Of a stretch of DNA of 64,000 nucleotides, positions 1 to 10,400 are shown piece by piece; the stretch's first letter is position 1, and every line of letters begins with the position of its first letter. The notes under the pieces were generated by a model. It was not told the origin of the DNA. It did not search any database and saw nothing but the letters and a program-made list of their open reading frames with translations. This DNA comes from Jaminaea rosea (Eukaryota > Basidiomycota > Exobasidiomycetes > Microstromatales), in assembly GCF_003144245.1 (NCBI RefSeq), contig NW_020289992.1:310001-374000 (forward strand), written 5' to 3'. A program made the position numbers and the translations under genes.

Positions 1-3000
1 CGCCTCGAGAACTTTGCGTGGAGAGCATGGCATCGAGAAGCTCACCTTGTGAGCAGCAGACCGCGAAGCTCACCCAGACAGCGCCTCGCTCATCCTCAGC
101 TCCCCTTGCGCTCGCTCGCACGCAGCTGCCGCCCGATGCCTCATGGTCCGACTTTGCAGATTCGACGCCCCTCGAAACGCCAGCGCTAAGCAGAGCGGGA
201 AGCATCTCACAGAGCTTCAGCCGCAAGCCGTCCATCCTTGCTGCACAGTGGCCATCCACCGTCAACGAGGATGAAAATGCGCCATCTGACCCAGAGGACG
301 GCGACGAGTGGAGCAGTGACAGCAGCGCAGAAGAGGACGATGTGCAGCAGCCAGAAGCTGGGCCGTCACGCGGCAGAACAGCATCGCCACCTCGGAGTAG
401 CAGGCCAGCAAATACGAGTACACTAGTCACCTCGCCGCCATCCGGTTCTCAAGCGGATGAGGGCTCATATCGCAGACGTACTACGTCCTCGTCATCCGCC
501 TTTGGCAGCCGCGCGAGGGTCCGCTTTTCCAACCTCAAGAAGTCCAATCGCCGCCGCCCGCTCAGCTTCCAGGCCGCTCTGCGCAGCTTGGCATCGACGG
601 ACGAATCGGATGACCTCGCCACTTTGGCGCGAGAACATCGACGTCAAGGTCTGCCAGCGGGGCAGCAACGCAGATCGTTCCAAGGGGCGCCAGGGGCGAT
701 TGACATGGCTTCTCGTACAGACGGCGCAGAGGTGCTAGAGGCCATAGCTGCCTCTCATTCAAGCGCTCCTGCTGCGGCGGAAAGGAGTGAGGGCATGCCA
801 TCGAGCTCGAGCACAAAAGCAATGCCTCCTCCCTCTGGTCCCATCGAACCCAAACCAGCAGCATCAGCCATCAAAGAAGCCACACGACCATCGCCTGCTC
901 AGCCAGTCCCTCGCACCGAGAGCTCACAACGAGCCGATGACAGCAAGAAGGCCAAGTTCTTCCTCTCCACAAGCGTCAGCAGGAGCTTTGAGGACGGCGC
1001 CGAGTCTCCTATCCCTCCTCCGCCGGTGGCCCGCGAAGCACCACCGCAACCGGCACCGGCGCCTGTAGCTCCGGCCGCGCCACCCCCCGCTCAGGCACAG
1101 GTGCATGCTCCGCCTCTCAAGCCCAACAAGAGCAAGACGGACTTGGCACGCGGCGGCGCTCATCATCGTTCCGCCACAAACCTTCACAAGAGCGGGGGTG
1201 GGAGCGGAGCCGGTGGCAAAGGCAAGCATGGTGGTGGCAAGGGTAGCTCTGGTCGCCTCTCTGCGCTGCATGGCCTCACGATGACCAAGACTCAGCATCC
1301 GGCACCAGCTGCAGGACCGTCCAAGAAGGCAGGTAAGGCGACCGGAAAGCCGGTCAAGTTCGCGCTTGGCGGCGATGATGACGACGAGTTCACGGACGAA
1401 GAAGAGGAGCCGCCGAAGCCAGCTGCCGCGCCTGCGCCAACCTCAAAAGCAACGCAGCTTTCTCCTGGCCCCGCTGAGGAGGAGGTAGTCGAAGAAGACG
1501 ATGAGGAAGGCTGGTCGAGCGACACTTCCGCCGAAGCAGAAGAAGAGCGTCGAAAGGTACAAGAAGCGGCAGAGCGACGTCGCCGTAATGAACAGGAACG
1601 ACAGCAAGAGATGTTCAAGAAGATCCCTCTCCGCTCAAAAAGTGCAGCAGACGTGCGAATGCTCGGCGAGCACGGCCGGTCATCCTCTGACGTTGGTCCT
1701 CGCAGCGGCACAACCACGCCTCGATACGACGAAGAGCCGCAGCCACAGCAGGTGCCCGTGCGAGGTCTGCTCAGCTCTCTTTTCCATCCGGAACAGGAGC
1801 CACACTCACCGCCGGGCCAGCTGCACGGACGTCCGCACGCTAGCGCTGCGGATCTGCGCCATGCTCATCAGGCTCAGCACGGCCAGCAGCATCAGCACAA
1901 AGCTCACGCTGCGCAACACAGCTCGCACCATCATCATCAGGCACCGCGTACGCGGGAAGGCTCGAAGTCTGGCGACCAAGCCAAGAGGCAATCTCAGTAT
2001 CAGCATCATCGTCCTCCCTCGCTCATCCTCGGTACGCCAAGCAATGACAATGGCGGTCCACTTCGACCAAGCAAGAGCGCGGCTGCCTTACCCGTTCTCA
2101 ACGTCGCCGCAACCACCCCAACGGCAGCCACAGCTGCGTCAACCGGCAGTCAGGAGGAGAGCTCTGACGTCTTTGAGAGCGGCAGTCTGATTCAGCAGCG
2201 AGGCCTCGAAGGGGGAGAGCGATCAGGTCGCCAGGATGGTGGCCCACCGTCGTCGTCGTCATCTCGCGCAAAGTCCAAGTCGAAGTCGCGCGAGCGGATG
2301 AGAGACGAATCTTCTGCCACCGTAGACGCCCCCGCCGTTGCGCCACATCGCGCTGCACCCATGGCGGCGCCTATTGCTCCACAGACCCCACGCACGACAC
2401 GCCGCAATATGCTGCGCGACGAGCTGTCTGAGAGCTTGAGGCAGAATCTCCTCTGGGAGCGTCAGTCTCGCAATCGTATGCTGGGCATCGGTGCCACAGC
2501 TGCGAGGGAGCAGTCCGCGCCTGCGCCCCAGCCGCAGCAGCAGCAGAGGGAAGGCACATCGAGACCTCATCGACGAGAGACCGTCCTAGGGGGAAACACG
2601 CTGCGCCCGCTCACTCAGACACAAGGAGCTGGGGCGGGGCCAAGTCAGCAGCAGCAGCATCAGCAAAACCAGCACTCACGTCAGAACTCGAATGCATCGG
2701 GTCGAAGCGAGTCCTCGCATCGCCAGAACCATCACTCGCGCAGCACCTCCTCCCTGCCACGCATGAGCGCCGAAGCCGCCGCACGTCAGAGCAATGCGCA
2801 TGCCGCAGCGGCCACTGGGACCCAGCAGTTGAGCAGTGCCGAGACGTCAGACGAGGAGGACGAGCATCGTCATCGCGGAGAGGACGCCCATCACGGCCTG
2901 GGCCACAGTCATAGCCATACCAGTAGTAGTGGAGGGACGACCGTAGGTGGCAGTGCGGGGACCAGCTCTGGGTCTGGTGCGCATCATCGCGACCGAGACA

Positions 3001-3074
3001 GGGATAGGGACGGGCCGAAGAAGAAGGTCATGTGGCCTGGTGGGTTCCCCAACTATCATCAGCATGGGTGGTAG
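1..3074 (+). CDS. DUF3295-type fungal regulatory protein, 5' end cut by window edge
   Basis: The reading frame is already open at the left edge, so the gene is partial. The first ATG inside the frame is near position 27, but nothing shows it is the true start. More than 1,000 Ser/Pro/His/Gln-rich residues are visible. Two patches look like the fungal DUF3295 family: an acidic EEGWSSDTSAEAEEER stretch followed by a basic helix around residues 500-540, and RNMLRDELSESLRQNLLWER around residues 795-815, which matches the conserved C-terminal block. Family members often carry an N-terminal AreA/GATA-like region (PF08550), which would lie off the window. Low-complexity His and Gln runs and a basic KKKVMWPGG tail near the C-terminus are visible. 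The role is probably nutrient-related transcriptional regulation, but that is inference from the family. No intron is needed in the visible part. Confidence 0.7.
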   Translation, partial: PRELCVESMASRSSPCEQQTAKLTQTAPRSSSAPLALARTQLPPDASWSDFADSTPLETPALSRAGSISQSFSRKPSILAAQWPSTVNEDENAPSDPEDGDEWSSDSSAEEDDVQQPEAGPSRGRTASPPRSSRPANTSTLVTSPPSGSQADEGSYRRRTTSSSSAFGSRARVRFSNLKKSNRRRPLSFQAALRSLASTDESDDLATLAREHRRQGLPAGQQRRSFQGAPGAIDMASRTDGAEVLEAIAASHSSAPAAAERSEGMPSSSSTKAMPPPSGPIEPKPAASAIKEATRPSPAQPVPRTESSQRADDSKKAKFFLSTSVSRSFEDGAESPIPPPPVAREAPPQPAPAPVAPAAPPPAQAQVHAPPLKPNKSKTDLARGGAHHRSATNLHKSGGGSGAGGKGKHGGGKGSSGRLSALHGLTMTKTQHPAPAAGPSKKAGKATGKPVKFALGGDDDDEFTDEEEEPPKPAAAPAPTSKATQLSPGPAEEEVVEEDDEEGWSSDTSAEAEEERRKVQEAAERRRRNEQERQQEMFKKIPLRSKSAADVRMLGEHGRSSSDVGPRSGTTTPRYDEEPQPQQVPVRGLLSSLFHPEQEPHSPPGQLHGRPHASAADLRHAHQAQHGQQHQHKAHAAQHSSHHHHQAPRTREGSKSGDQAKRQSQYQHHRPPSLILGTPSNDNGGPLRPSKSAAALPVLNVAATTPTAATAASTGSQEESSDVFESGSLIQQRGLEGGERSGRQDGGPPSSSSSRAKSKSKSRERMRDESSATVDAPAVAPHRAAPMAAPIAPQTPRTTRRNMLRDELSESLRQNLLWERQSRNRMLGIGATAAREQSAPAPQPQQQQREGTSRPHRRETVLGGNTLRPLTQTQGAGAGPSQQQQHQQNQHSRQNSNASGRSESSHRQNHHSRSTSSLPRMSAEAAARQSNAHAAAATGTQQLSSAETSDEEDEHRHRGEDAHHGLGHSHSHTSSSGGTTVGGSAGTSSGSGAHHRDRDRDRDGPKKKVMWPGGFPNYHQHGW

Positions 3075-3899
3075 TCGCGGGGAAGCCGCTGCGGAGGGCG
3101 ACCAGGAGAAGAGAGGGGGGAAGTTAAGGCGCGACGTTGCTGTCATTTTCGTGTTTCTCTTGTTCATTTTTTCTTCCATCTGTACCATCTCATCTCATCT
3201 GTCGCGCATCAATTGACGCACGGTGCTCGTAATACATGGAGCGGCCGGCCTTCTTCTGGCCTCGATTCCTCAACCAGCCTGAGCCTGAGGGAATCGCCTG
3301 GCCGAGCGTTGATTTCTAGCGTAGCGCGACCGGCGTCTTTTTTTCGGCGTCTTCCTTGCTCGCCACCCTCCCCCGCACCAGCTTCAGCTCCAGTAAAAGC
3401 AGGTCCGCTGCAAGTCCGGCTGACTCGCCTCGCCCCACTACCCCGCGCTGTCCCAGCACTATGAGCGAGCTCTTTTCGACCGTGGATTGACGTCAGTCAG
3501 AGTCAGGCAGCGCTGGGAGCGCTCTTCCCACGCCCGATGGGCTTTGACTTTTTACTACCCCGCTGGACACTGAGATCGCGATCTGCGCGCAAGTCAGTGA
3601 TCAACAATCAGGACGGCAAGGCGCGCGTTGCGAGTGAAAGCAGTGGGGCTCAATGCCAGAAGAGGGAAGAAGTGGCCGCTGGAGGGGGCGAGAGGGCAAG
3701 GCAGTGAAATGCCAGAATGGCTCGGCCGCCGCCCTCGAGACGATGCTCCACAAAGTCCAGTGTTGAGACTGATCCAGGCAGTCATAGAGTTGTCGAGGCT
3801 CTCCCGGATATATAGCAGCGTCTCTATCATCCCTCTCGTCTCTTTGCCCAACATTGACTACGTTCGCTTCACTCCGCACCACATCTGACCAATACCAAC
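3075..3899. promoter_or_regulatory. Intergenic region with promoter of the small gene
   Basis: No credible gene is seen here. The left part should be the 3' UTR of the DUF3295 gene. The right part is the upstream region of the small gene starting at 3900. It ends in a TATA box and a CT-rich leader. Several G-rich runs (AGGGGG near 3679, stress-element-like) are present, but such motifs are common by chance. Confidence 0.5.
3809..3815 (+). promoter_or_regulatory. TATA box of the small gene
   Basis: A TATATAG heptamer lies about 90 nt upstream of the ATG at 3900 in otherwise GC-rich DNA. In fungi strong TATA boxes mark highly inducible or stress-regulated genes, so this suggests regulated expression (inference). 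Confidence 0.6.
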
Positions 3900-4329
3900 A
3901 TGCCTCGCCACTACCATTCCGGCAGCAATGCTTCCTCTACATCCTCCCACTCGTACAACACCCGCTCCACCCGCTCCTCCTCGGGCGGCTCCTACAACGG
4001 CCCAGCCCTAAGTAACGGACCCTCCCAGCACAAGGCGGGGGGCACCAGTTGGTCGGACCATAAGGGGGAGCATGACAGGCCTGAGAGTGAGTTGCACCCG
4101 CGCCCACCTGTGTGAGCCCTTCGACTGCGAGAAGACGCTGATCAACAGAGACTCTGCTCTGCCCATCTCGCCGCCACGCTCAGCCGTCCCTCCGAAAGAT
4201 CCCGCCAACCTGGAGAAGATGTACGACTCGTGCTCCAAAGCAGCAAAGAGCGGTGGTGGTCACGGTGGACATCATGAAGGGGAGAGTGGAGGGGTGCTGG
4301 ACAAGGTGAAGAATATCATCAAGAAGTAA
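3900..4329 (+). CDS. Small hydrophilic Gly/Ser/His-rich protein
   Basis: Proposed exons are 3900-4086 and 4184-4329, giving 110 residues. The donor is GTGAGT at 4087 and the acceptor CAG ends at 4183; an alternative acceptor AG at 4197-4198 would keep frame and drop five residues. The N-terminal half is Ser/Tyr/Asn-rich. The C-terminal half has a DPANLEKMYDSCSKAAK helix, a GGGHGGHH run and a lysine-rich VLDKVKNIIKK tail. I do not recognise the family. Composition and the TATA-box promoter resemble small stress-induced hydrophilic proteins, but this is only an impression. There is no signal peptide or membrane segment. It lies head-to-tail after the DUF3295 gene and converges on the FCP1-like gene. 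Confidence 0.6.
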
Positions 4330-4470
4330 GCTGGCCTCCCGTGGGGGTCGTGGAGAAGCTGAGCGCAGAGTATGTCTGTATTAAGAGGATACCAATGACT
4401 TGATGAGTATCGACGATGATCTGGCCTCGAGCTGTGATGTGCGTGTGTGCTACCAGCGTGGCCTGATCGA

Positions 4471-6474
4471 TCAGAAGATCAGAGCGACCTGGTTTCTCGA
4501 GAGCGCCCTTCGTCCCTCACGTCGCCAGAAGGCCTCCGTCCTCTCGTTTGAAGGGACATCGAGGTTGGGCTCGAGCTCGCATTCCTTGCTCCTGTCCATT
4601 GTCGACGACTGCACCGCATTGCCACTGGTGCCAGGCTGCTCCACGCCTGCGAACCTGCCAAGCCCACCACTCCTGATCCACGCAGCCACATTCTTCTGGT
4701 ATCGCGCGTGCTCCAATACCCCAACCGCTTGCAGGAGGACCGTGTCCACTTGCTCCAACCCTTCGTCTTCCTCATCACTGTCCACCTTCCGACCGCCAGC
4801 GCTTTTCCCCTTCGCTTTCTTGTTGTCCTGTCGAGCTTGATTGCGGTATGCTTCAGCAGCCGAGGCTCGAGGCCCGTCGAACTCGGGCACCAGGAGGTGG
4901 TTGTAAGGCTGAAGGCGGGCCTTACTGGGAGAATCATCGAGCAGGAGGGTATTGTGCGCTCCGTACAGGCACGGCACCATCGTGTCGTCCCTCTCAGTCG
5001 TCGAAACCCCCGATTGCCTGTCCTCCCTATCCCTCACCTCAGCCATGACCCTCCTCTCCCCGTTCTTATCTCCGGCAAGTGCATCCCAAATAATCTCCAA
5101 ATCTTTGACGCTAGGCGCCTTTGTATTGTAGAACCTCATGGGGACCAGAGTGTCCCGCCCCCAACAGCGGACGAGCTGCTCTGCCTGCTGAGGGTGGAGC
5201 ATGCTGCGCACCATGCTGTCGACGTTTTGTGGCTGAGCCGAGGACCAGACGAGGAGGCGGAAGGAGGAGTTTGGGTGAGATGGCGGGAGTGTAGAGGCGA
5301 AGGTGGAAGGAGAAGAGGATGAGGCCCAAAAGTGAGAGCCATGAGGTCGAGGAGCAGATCTGTTCTGCTCCTCGCGGGGCAGCATTGCCCTGCACTTCCA
5401 CTCTGAGCGTCTCTGGTTGGCCGCAGCCTCATCATGGTCCAGGCTGTCAGGCGCGTAGCTTGCGTCCTCGAACCCGAGACAGTACGCGAGGAAACTCGAC
5501 AGGTACGGCCTGCGTGAGGGCGCATTATTGTTGGACCGAGAAGCCCCTCGGAAGACGAGAGTGCCGTTGAGGTCTAAGACAAGCAGGGGAGGTGGGCCTG
5601 GTGGGTCCATGTCTAACAGGTGAGAAGTTGGAGATTGCGACGAGAGCTCCGCGTACGACTGTCGAGGCTCTGCGCGGACGGCTAGTGGGCGTGGTCGATT
5701 GTAGGCGCTGGGTGAGCCTTGCCGCGGTGGAGACCGCTGGGGGGTAGGTGAAGGGCCGGAGGAGAAGTGGTACGAGCGACTGCCTCGTGGGCTTCCAGGT
5801 GGGCGTGGTGGCAGAGAGTGAGGCTGTTGCTGTGGATTAGGTTGGCGCTGATGAGGAGGTCGATACAGCTGTTGTTGTTGGTGCGGTCGATTGGGATGCT
5901 GAGATTGCTCTGAGTGATGATAGGGATGCTGAGATTGATCTTGCTGATATTGCGAGTACTGCTGCCGCCTCATCTCGTTGGCCTCTCGTTCATGCTGCTC
6001 CCTCTTCTGCCTTTCCTTTCTCTTCTTGAACGTCGAAACGTATCCACTGCCGCCTGCATTGCGAGATTGACTCATCTCGGGTCGATACCAGTCTTGTCTC
6101 TCCGTCTCGTGCTGAACCCACCTGCGCGGCGCTTCGTACCTGGATGCAGATGGAGGCGGCGGCGGAGGAGGACCGGGCGGTGGGGGTCCACCAGGCGGAT
6201 AGCTACCAGCCAGAGGAGGACGAGGTGGCAGAGCTGCCCCTCTTCGAGGATATGGCTGCTCGTTGTAGCCCCAAGGAAGTGTCTCGTTGCGGGTGAAGAA
6301 TTGCGGTGTCAGTCGCTCGCGTTGGTGCGACATCGACGAGCCAGACGAGGACGAAGATGGACCTTCGCCGCCCTGATTCTGCTGCGACGGTGTAGCTGCC
6401 CGTCGAAAGGAGGGGCGAAGCAGACGAGAGCCACTGTCGAGAAGAGATCCAGATGGCCGCGCTGGCATGCGCAA
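4471..6474 (-). CDS. FCP1-homology (HAD-fold) domain protein with DLNGT motif
   Basis: A single exon encodes 667 residues. Residues 1-290 are Pro/Gln/Ser-rich and disordered, with runs such as GPPPPGPPPPPPP. The C-terminal half holds an FCP1/NLI-interacting HAD domain. The nucleophile motif is LVLDLNGTLV at about residues 298-307, motif II is LLVWSSAQ, and motif IV is LLLDDSPSK. Canonical FCP1 phosphatases have DxDxT/V; here the second Asp is Asn303, so general acid/base catalysis may be lost or altered. I recall DLNG variants in other fungal and plant members, so this may be a lineage trait. TIM50 is another relative without phosphatase activity, but no transmembrane segment or clear presequence is seen here. 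The gene is divergent from the histidine kinase. Confidence 0.75.
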   Translation of the reverse strand: MRMPARPSGSLLDSGSRLLRPSFRRAATPSQQNQGGEGPSSSSSGSSMSHQRERLTPQFFTRNETLPWGYNEQPYPRRGAALPPRPPLAGSYPPGGPPPPGPPPPPPPSASRYEAPRRWVQHETERQDWYRPEMSQSRNAGGSGYVSTFKKRKERQKREQHEREANEMRRQQYSQYQQDQSQHPYHHSEQSQHPNRPHQQQQLYRPPHQRQPNPQQQPHSLPPRPPGSPRGSRSYHFSSGPSPTPQRSPPRQGSPSAYNRPRPLAVRAEPRQSYAELSSQSPTSHLLDMDPPGPPPLLVLDLNGTLVFRGASRSNNNAPSRRPYLSSFLAYCLGFEDASYAPDSLDHDEAAANQRRSEWKCRAMLPREEQNRSAPRPHGSHFWASSSSPSTFASTLPPSHPNSSFRLLVWSSAQPQNVDSMVRSMLHPQQAEQLVRCWGRDTLVPMRFYNTKAPSVKDLEIIWDALAGDKNGERRVMAEVRDREDRQSGVSTTERDDTMVPCLYGAHNTLLLDDSPSKARLQPYNHLLVPEFDGPRASAAEAYRNQARQDNKKAKGKSAGGRKVDSDEEDEGLEQVDTVLLQAVGVLEHARYQKNVAAWIRSGGLGRFAGVEQPGTSGNAVQSSTMDRSKECELEPNLDVPSNERTEAFWRREGRRALSRNQVALIF

Positions 6475-7481
6475 TCAAAGAGAAAAAAGATGGAGGTGAG
6501 ATGGTATGTAGGCGTGGAGGCAAGGCAGGAAAGCAACACTTTCGCGGCCATAAATTGGCTGAGCGACTTCGACGCCGCCATCCCAGCCTCAGCCTCAGCT
6601 CCGCTCGCCCTCTCTCTTCTTCCGTCCGCTCGTCCCAGTCGCTGTCTCCGTTCCGGTTCTCCGCTCCCGGCTCAATCCAGTCGATCTCTCGACGAAGCTG
6701 CAAGCCACTCGAAAAAGGGCGCCACCTCGAAAAAGACATCAAGTGCGCCGCCCCCCATTGCACCCCTCTGTGTCTCAAGCCACCGACGTCGTCGTCATCG
6801 TGGTTTGATTGACAAGGGGCCGACAAAAGTCGTACGACAGAGCACGCTGCCCGGGTGCCATCATGGCCGCCATTCCGAGTGTTTTCTCTTCTTGCACTAG
6901 GCCGAAGGTGGACGTCCACTGGCGGTGCTCTGATGATTGGTGATTGAGCAGGCAGAAGAAATGCATCGCGGGCCCATGAGTCCAGACTGTCAAGGCGCCC
7001 TCGCGTAGACAAGCAGGCGAGCAGCAGGCAAGCAGCAGCAAGAAGCAGCGGCGGCGGAGCGGGCGGGCGGGCGGGCAGGCAAGCGGCAGGTCCCCGATGA
7101 TCTCGAGTGTCGACTCTGCAAGTGGTGGGCCCTTCTGAGCTTGATCCAAAACTCGTCGCCCTCGGTCGTCCAATTGAACCCCTTCTGCTCGGTGACGCGA
7201 GCTGATACAGACGATTGATTGTACCCTTCTTGACCCCATCCCATCCCATCCGTCATCAACTGTGATCCACGCAGGGACGCGAGTCTCTTGTCGCTCCTTC
7301 ACGTTCTCACACTCCTGTCATTTCGACTTCTTCTTTCTCACCCTCACACCAACTACTCTAGTGTCGTCACACTCTCAGAGGGAGCGGTCCCTCGCCACCA
7401 CCATCGCAACCTCATCTCTCATCCTCACCTCCCGCTTCCTTACATCTTCGCACAACTGCGGCTCGCACCGCCCTCGCAACG
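6475..7481. promoter_or_regulatory. Shared divergent promoter of FCP1-like gene and histidine kinase
   Basis: About 1 kb without a supportable gene separates two divergent starts. It holds a strong G-quadruplex motif near 7061 and CAGCAG-rich DNA just before it. A CT-rich stretch from about 7290 to 7470 precedes the kinase ATG, as is usual in fungal core promoters. The long ORFs read here in other frames have no family likeness. Confidence 0.5.
7061..7075 (+). other. Perfect G-quadruplex motif
   Basis: GGGCGGGCGGGCGGG has four G3 tracts separated by single C loops, the arrangement that favours a very stable parallel quadruplex. It sits inside the divergent promoter about 400 nt upstream of the kinase start. 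Folding in vivo is inference. Confidence 0.7.
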
Positions 7482-10400
7482 ATGCCACAACGCAACATGA
7501 TGAGCTATGAGGAGCTCTCCACCATCATCCACTTTGCGCCAATGTGCCTCGTGGTGCTCGACCGGAATCGCAATCTGCGCAGAGTCAACAAGATGGCAGA
7601 GTCGGTGCGTTGGCCGCTGGAAACCACGCAGCTGTGTATATAGCGTACTGACATGCCCTCCTCCTCCTCCTCCGCCGCCGCTCCCTCTCTGCGCAGCTCC
7701 TCGGCCTCGATCCACGCTTCTGCACCGGCCAGTCTATCCTCAACTGGGTTCCCGACACGTCCCACAGCGTCGTAACGCGCGTCCTCAATCTAGCCGCTGA
7801 AGTCGCCTGGTCACAAGCTCCCAACAGTGCCAACAGCGCCAGCTCGCCCCCGGCACAGACGACCATCTCTCTTCATACCCGTCGTAGCGAGCACGATGAT
7901 CCTGGACGCCCCTTCTGGGCCGAGATCAGCTGCGGAAGCTATTTCGAGGACCCCAAAGCCCCCTTGCACGAGGCGTCGTACATTCTGACAATTGTGCCCT
8001 ACAACAATCACCGCGCAAAGACGATGGACAAACTCAGGGAATCTTCTACTTCGAATGAGGACAGCCTCGCCAAGTCACCAGCCTCTTCCATTGCGTCGAC
8101 CTCCAGTCACCCGCTCACTGCAGAGCACATAGCAACAAATGACATCAACTTCACGCCGCTCACGTCCACGAAGAAAGCTGCGACAGCCACCACCGTTGCT
8201 GAAACGAGTGATGCCTCGAAGCGACCAGAGAGCAGCACCGTTGCCCCTTCCATCGCGGACGCATCGGAATGTGCCTCCTCCGAGGTCAGCACCGTCGACC
8301 CTCGCGCAGCAGAGAACCTGCTCAAATCCATCGTCTATGGCTTCGACTTCCCCGTGATCGCCATGACAAAGGACGGGCGCACCATCATCCGCAACGATGC
8401 AATGGACAAGACCCTGTTAGACATCTGCGCTATACCCGAAGAGCGTCCTTGGGGTGAAAAGGGGGCTATGAGCGCAGATATGCTGAGCGACAAGGCAGTA
8501 GACGTATCGTGGCTCTTTTCCTTCTTTCGCCTCTACGACACATCATTCACCTACGAGATGCCAGAGTCAGCCTACCCGCTCTACCGCGCCGCCATCTTGG
8601 GAGAGCGCTTCAAACACACGCGCTTTGGCTGCCTGGTGAGCGAATCAGGGAGGCGTGTTATAGAGTCAGAAGGGTGGCCGCTCTACGCCGACGAAGGCAA
8701 AGGCGAGTTTGTGAGTATCCGCGCGAGGGGCCAGGAAGAATCTCTGATCCCCTGTTGCTGACATTCCTGCCGTCTCTCCGCTTCGGCCCTCCGCAGATAG
8801 GCGGCGTGGTCATACTCAAGGACGTCACAAAAGTGCAGGGCGGCGAGCTGAGTTCACTAGAAGACGTCGCCAATCTCCCAACACCCTCAGCACTTGCCAT
8901 CTCTGGGGATGAACCGGCATACGCCTACTACCGCAATCTTTGCCAAGAGCTTCCAGACATAGCCTGGATCGCTCGCGGGGACGGCTACCTCGAATGGTAC
9001 AATAGCCGCTGGTACGAGTACACGGGCCACACTCCAGAAGAGTCCGTAGGCGCAGGCTGGACAGCTCTGGTCCACGAGGACGATTTCCCCGCCGTATCCA
9101 AGGCTTGGAGCAATGCGCTTCGTACCTCGAGCCGCTATGAGGTCCAGGAGAGGATTCGTGGCACCGACGGCCAGTATCGCTGGATGCTCTGCCGTGCACA
9201 CCCTTTCTGCAATGCCGATGGCAACGTCATCAAATGGTTCGGCTACCTGACCGATATTCACCAGACACTTGAGACACTCGCCGCCAACCGCGAGTCGAAG
9301 GAGCACCTTACCGAAGCGGTGCGCGTGGCAGACATCACGCTTTGGTCGATCGACACGCAGGGCATCTTCACGCTCGCCGAGGGTAATCTCTCGGGCATTG
9401 ATCCGAACACGAGCAACAGCTCCCTCACCGGCTCACAGGCTTCAGACGACGGGCGCGGCGAAAAGGACAGGGACCATCACATCCGCCTGTTGCCCCCTAC
9501 CCAGGCTCCCATTGTGGGGAAGAGCATCTACACTGAGTGGGGCGAGACGACTCGTCGCGCCATTCAGCGGGCACTAGCGGGCGAGACTGTTGTGGAAGAG
9601 ACAACGATCAAGGGCAGGACGTACCGCACTCACTACAAGACTAGAAGGGCGAGGATGTCCTCCCCTACCAGCTTCTTGTTCTCGGAGAGGCTGAATCCGG
9701 AGGATGCGCCTATTGTTGGGGTGACGGGCATGAGCATGGATATTACGGAGAGGCTGGACCTGGAAAAGAAGATGGCAGAGGGTATCAGGGAAGTGGCAAG
9801 GGCGGAGGCGGCCGAGGCGGCTGCTACTGAGGCAAGCAGGATGAAGGTGAGCAGGCTGCGTGAGAGGGCATTGACGGTGGTTGTATCGCTGACACTTACT
9901 CGTCTATTCCCGCTGCTGCGCAGTCCCAATTCCTCGCCGTCATCTCTCACGAGATCCGCACACCCTTGAATGGTGTGGTCGGCCTCTCCGAGCTCCTTTT
10001 GGACATCGAGTCCCTCCCCCTCGAAGCCAGCGACCTAGTCAATTCGATCCTCCGCTCAGCTGGCGCCCTCCTCACGGTAATCAACGACGTCCTCGACTTC
10101 TCCAAGGTCGAGGCAGGCAGGCTCGACTTGGTCTCTCTGCCGTTCTCGCTCAGGTTGACATGCGAGGACTCGGTGCGCGATTTCAAGAGGCTGATGGCGC
10201 AGAAGGGGCTGACGCTCGTGAAGGACATTCAGCTGCCGGATGAGATGGTCATGGGTGACGCGGGCAGAATCACACAGGTACTCAACAATTTGATGGGGAA
10301 TGCGGGCAAGTTTACGGAGGAGGTGAGAGCTTGCGAGAGCACGTTCATAGCAGGCTGAGCCTTCCTCGCTGACTTCCTGTCATCCTCACGCTCGTGACCA

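Noticed and set aside
6203-7249. 348-codon minus-strand open frame across the FCP1-like start and the promoter
   Set aside because: It is out of frame with the FCP1-like gene, Arg/Ser/Pro-rich without family likeness, and runs through the quadruplex and repeat DNA.
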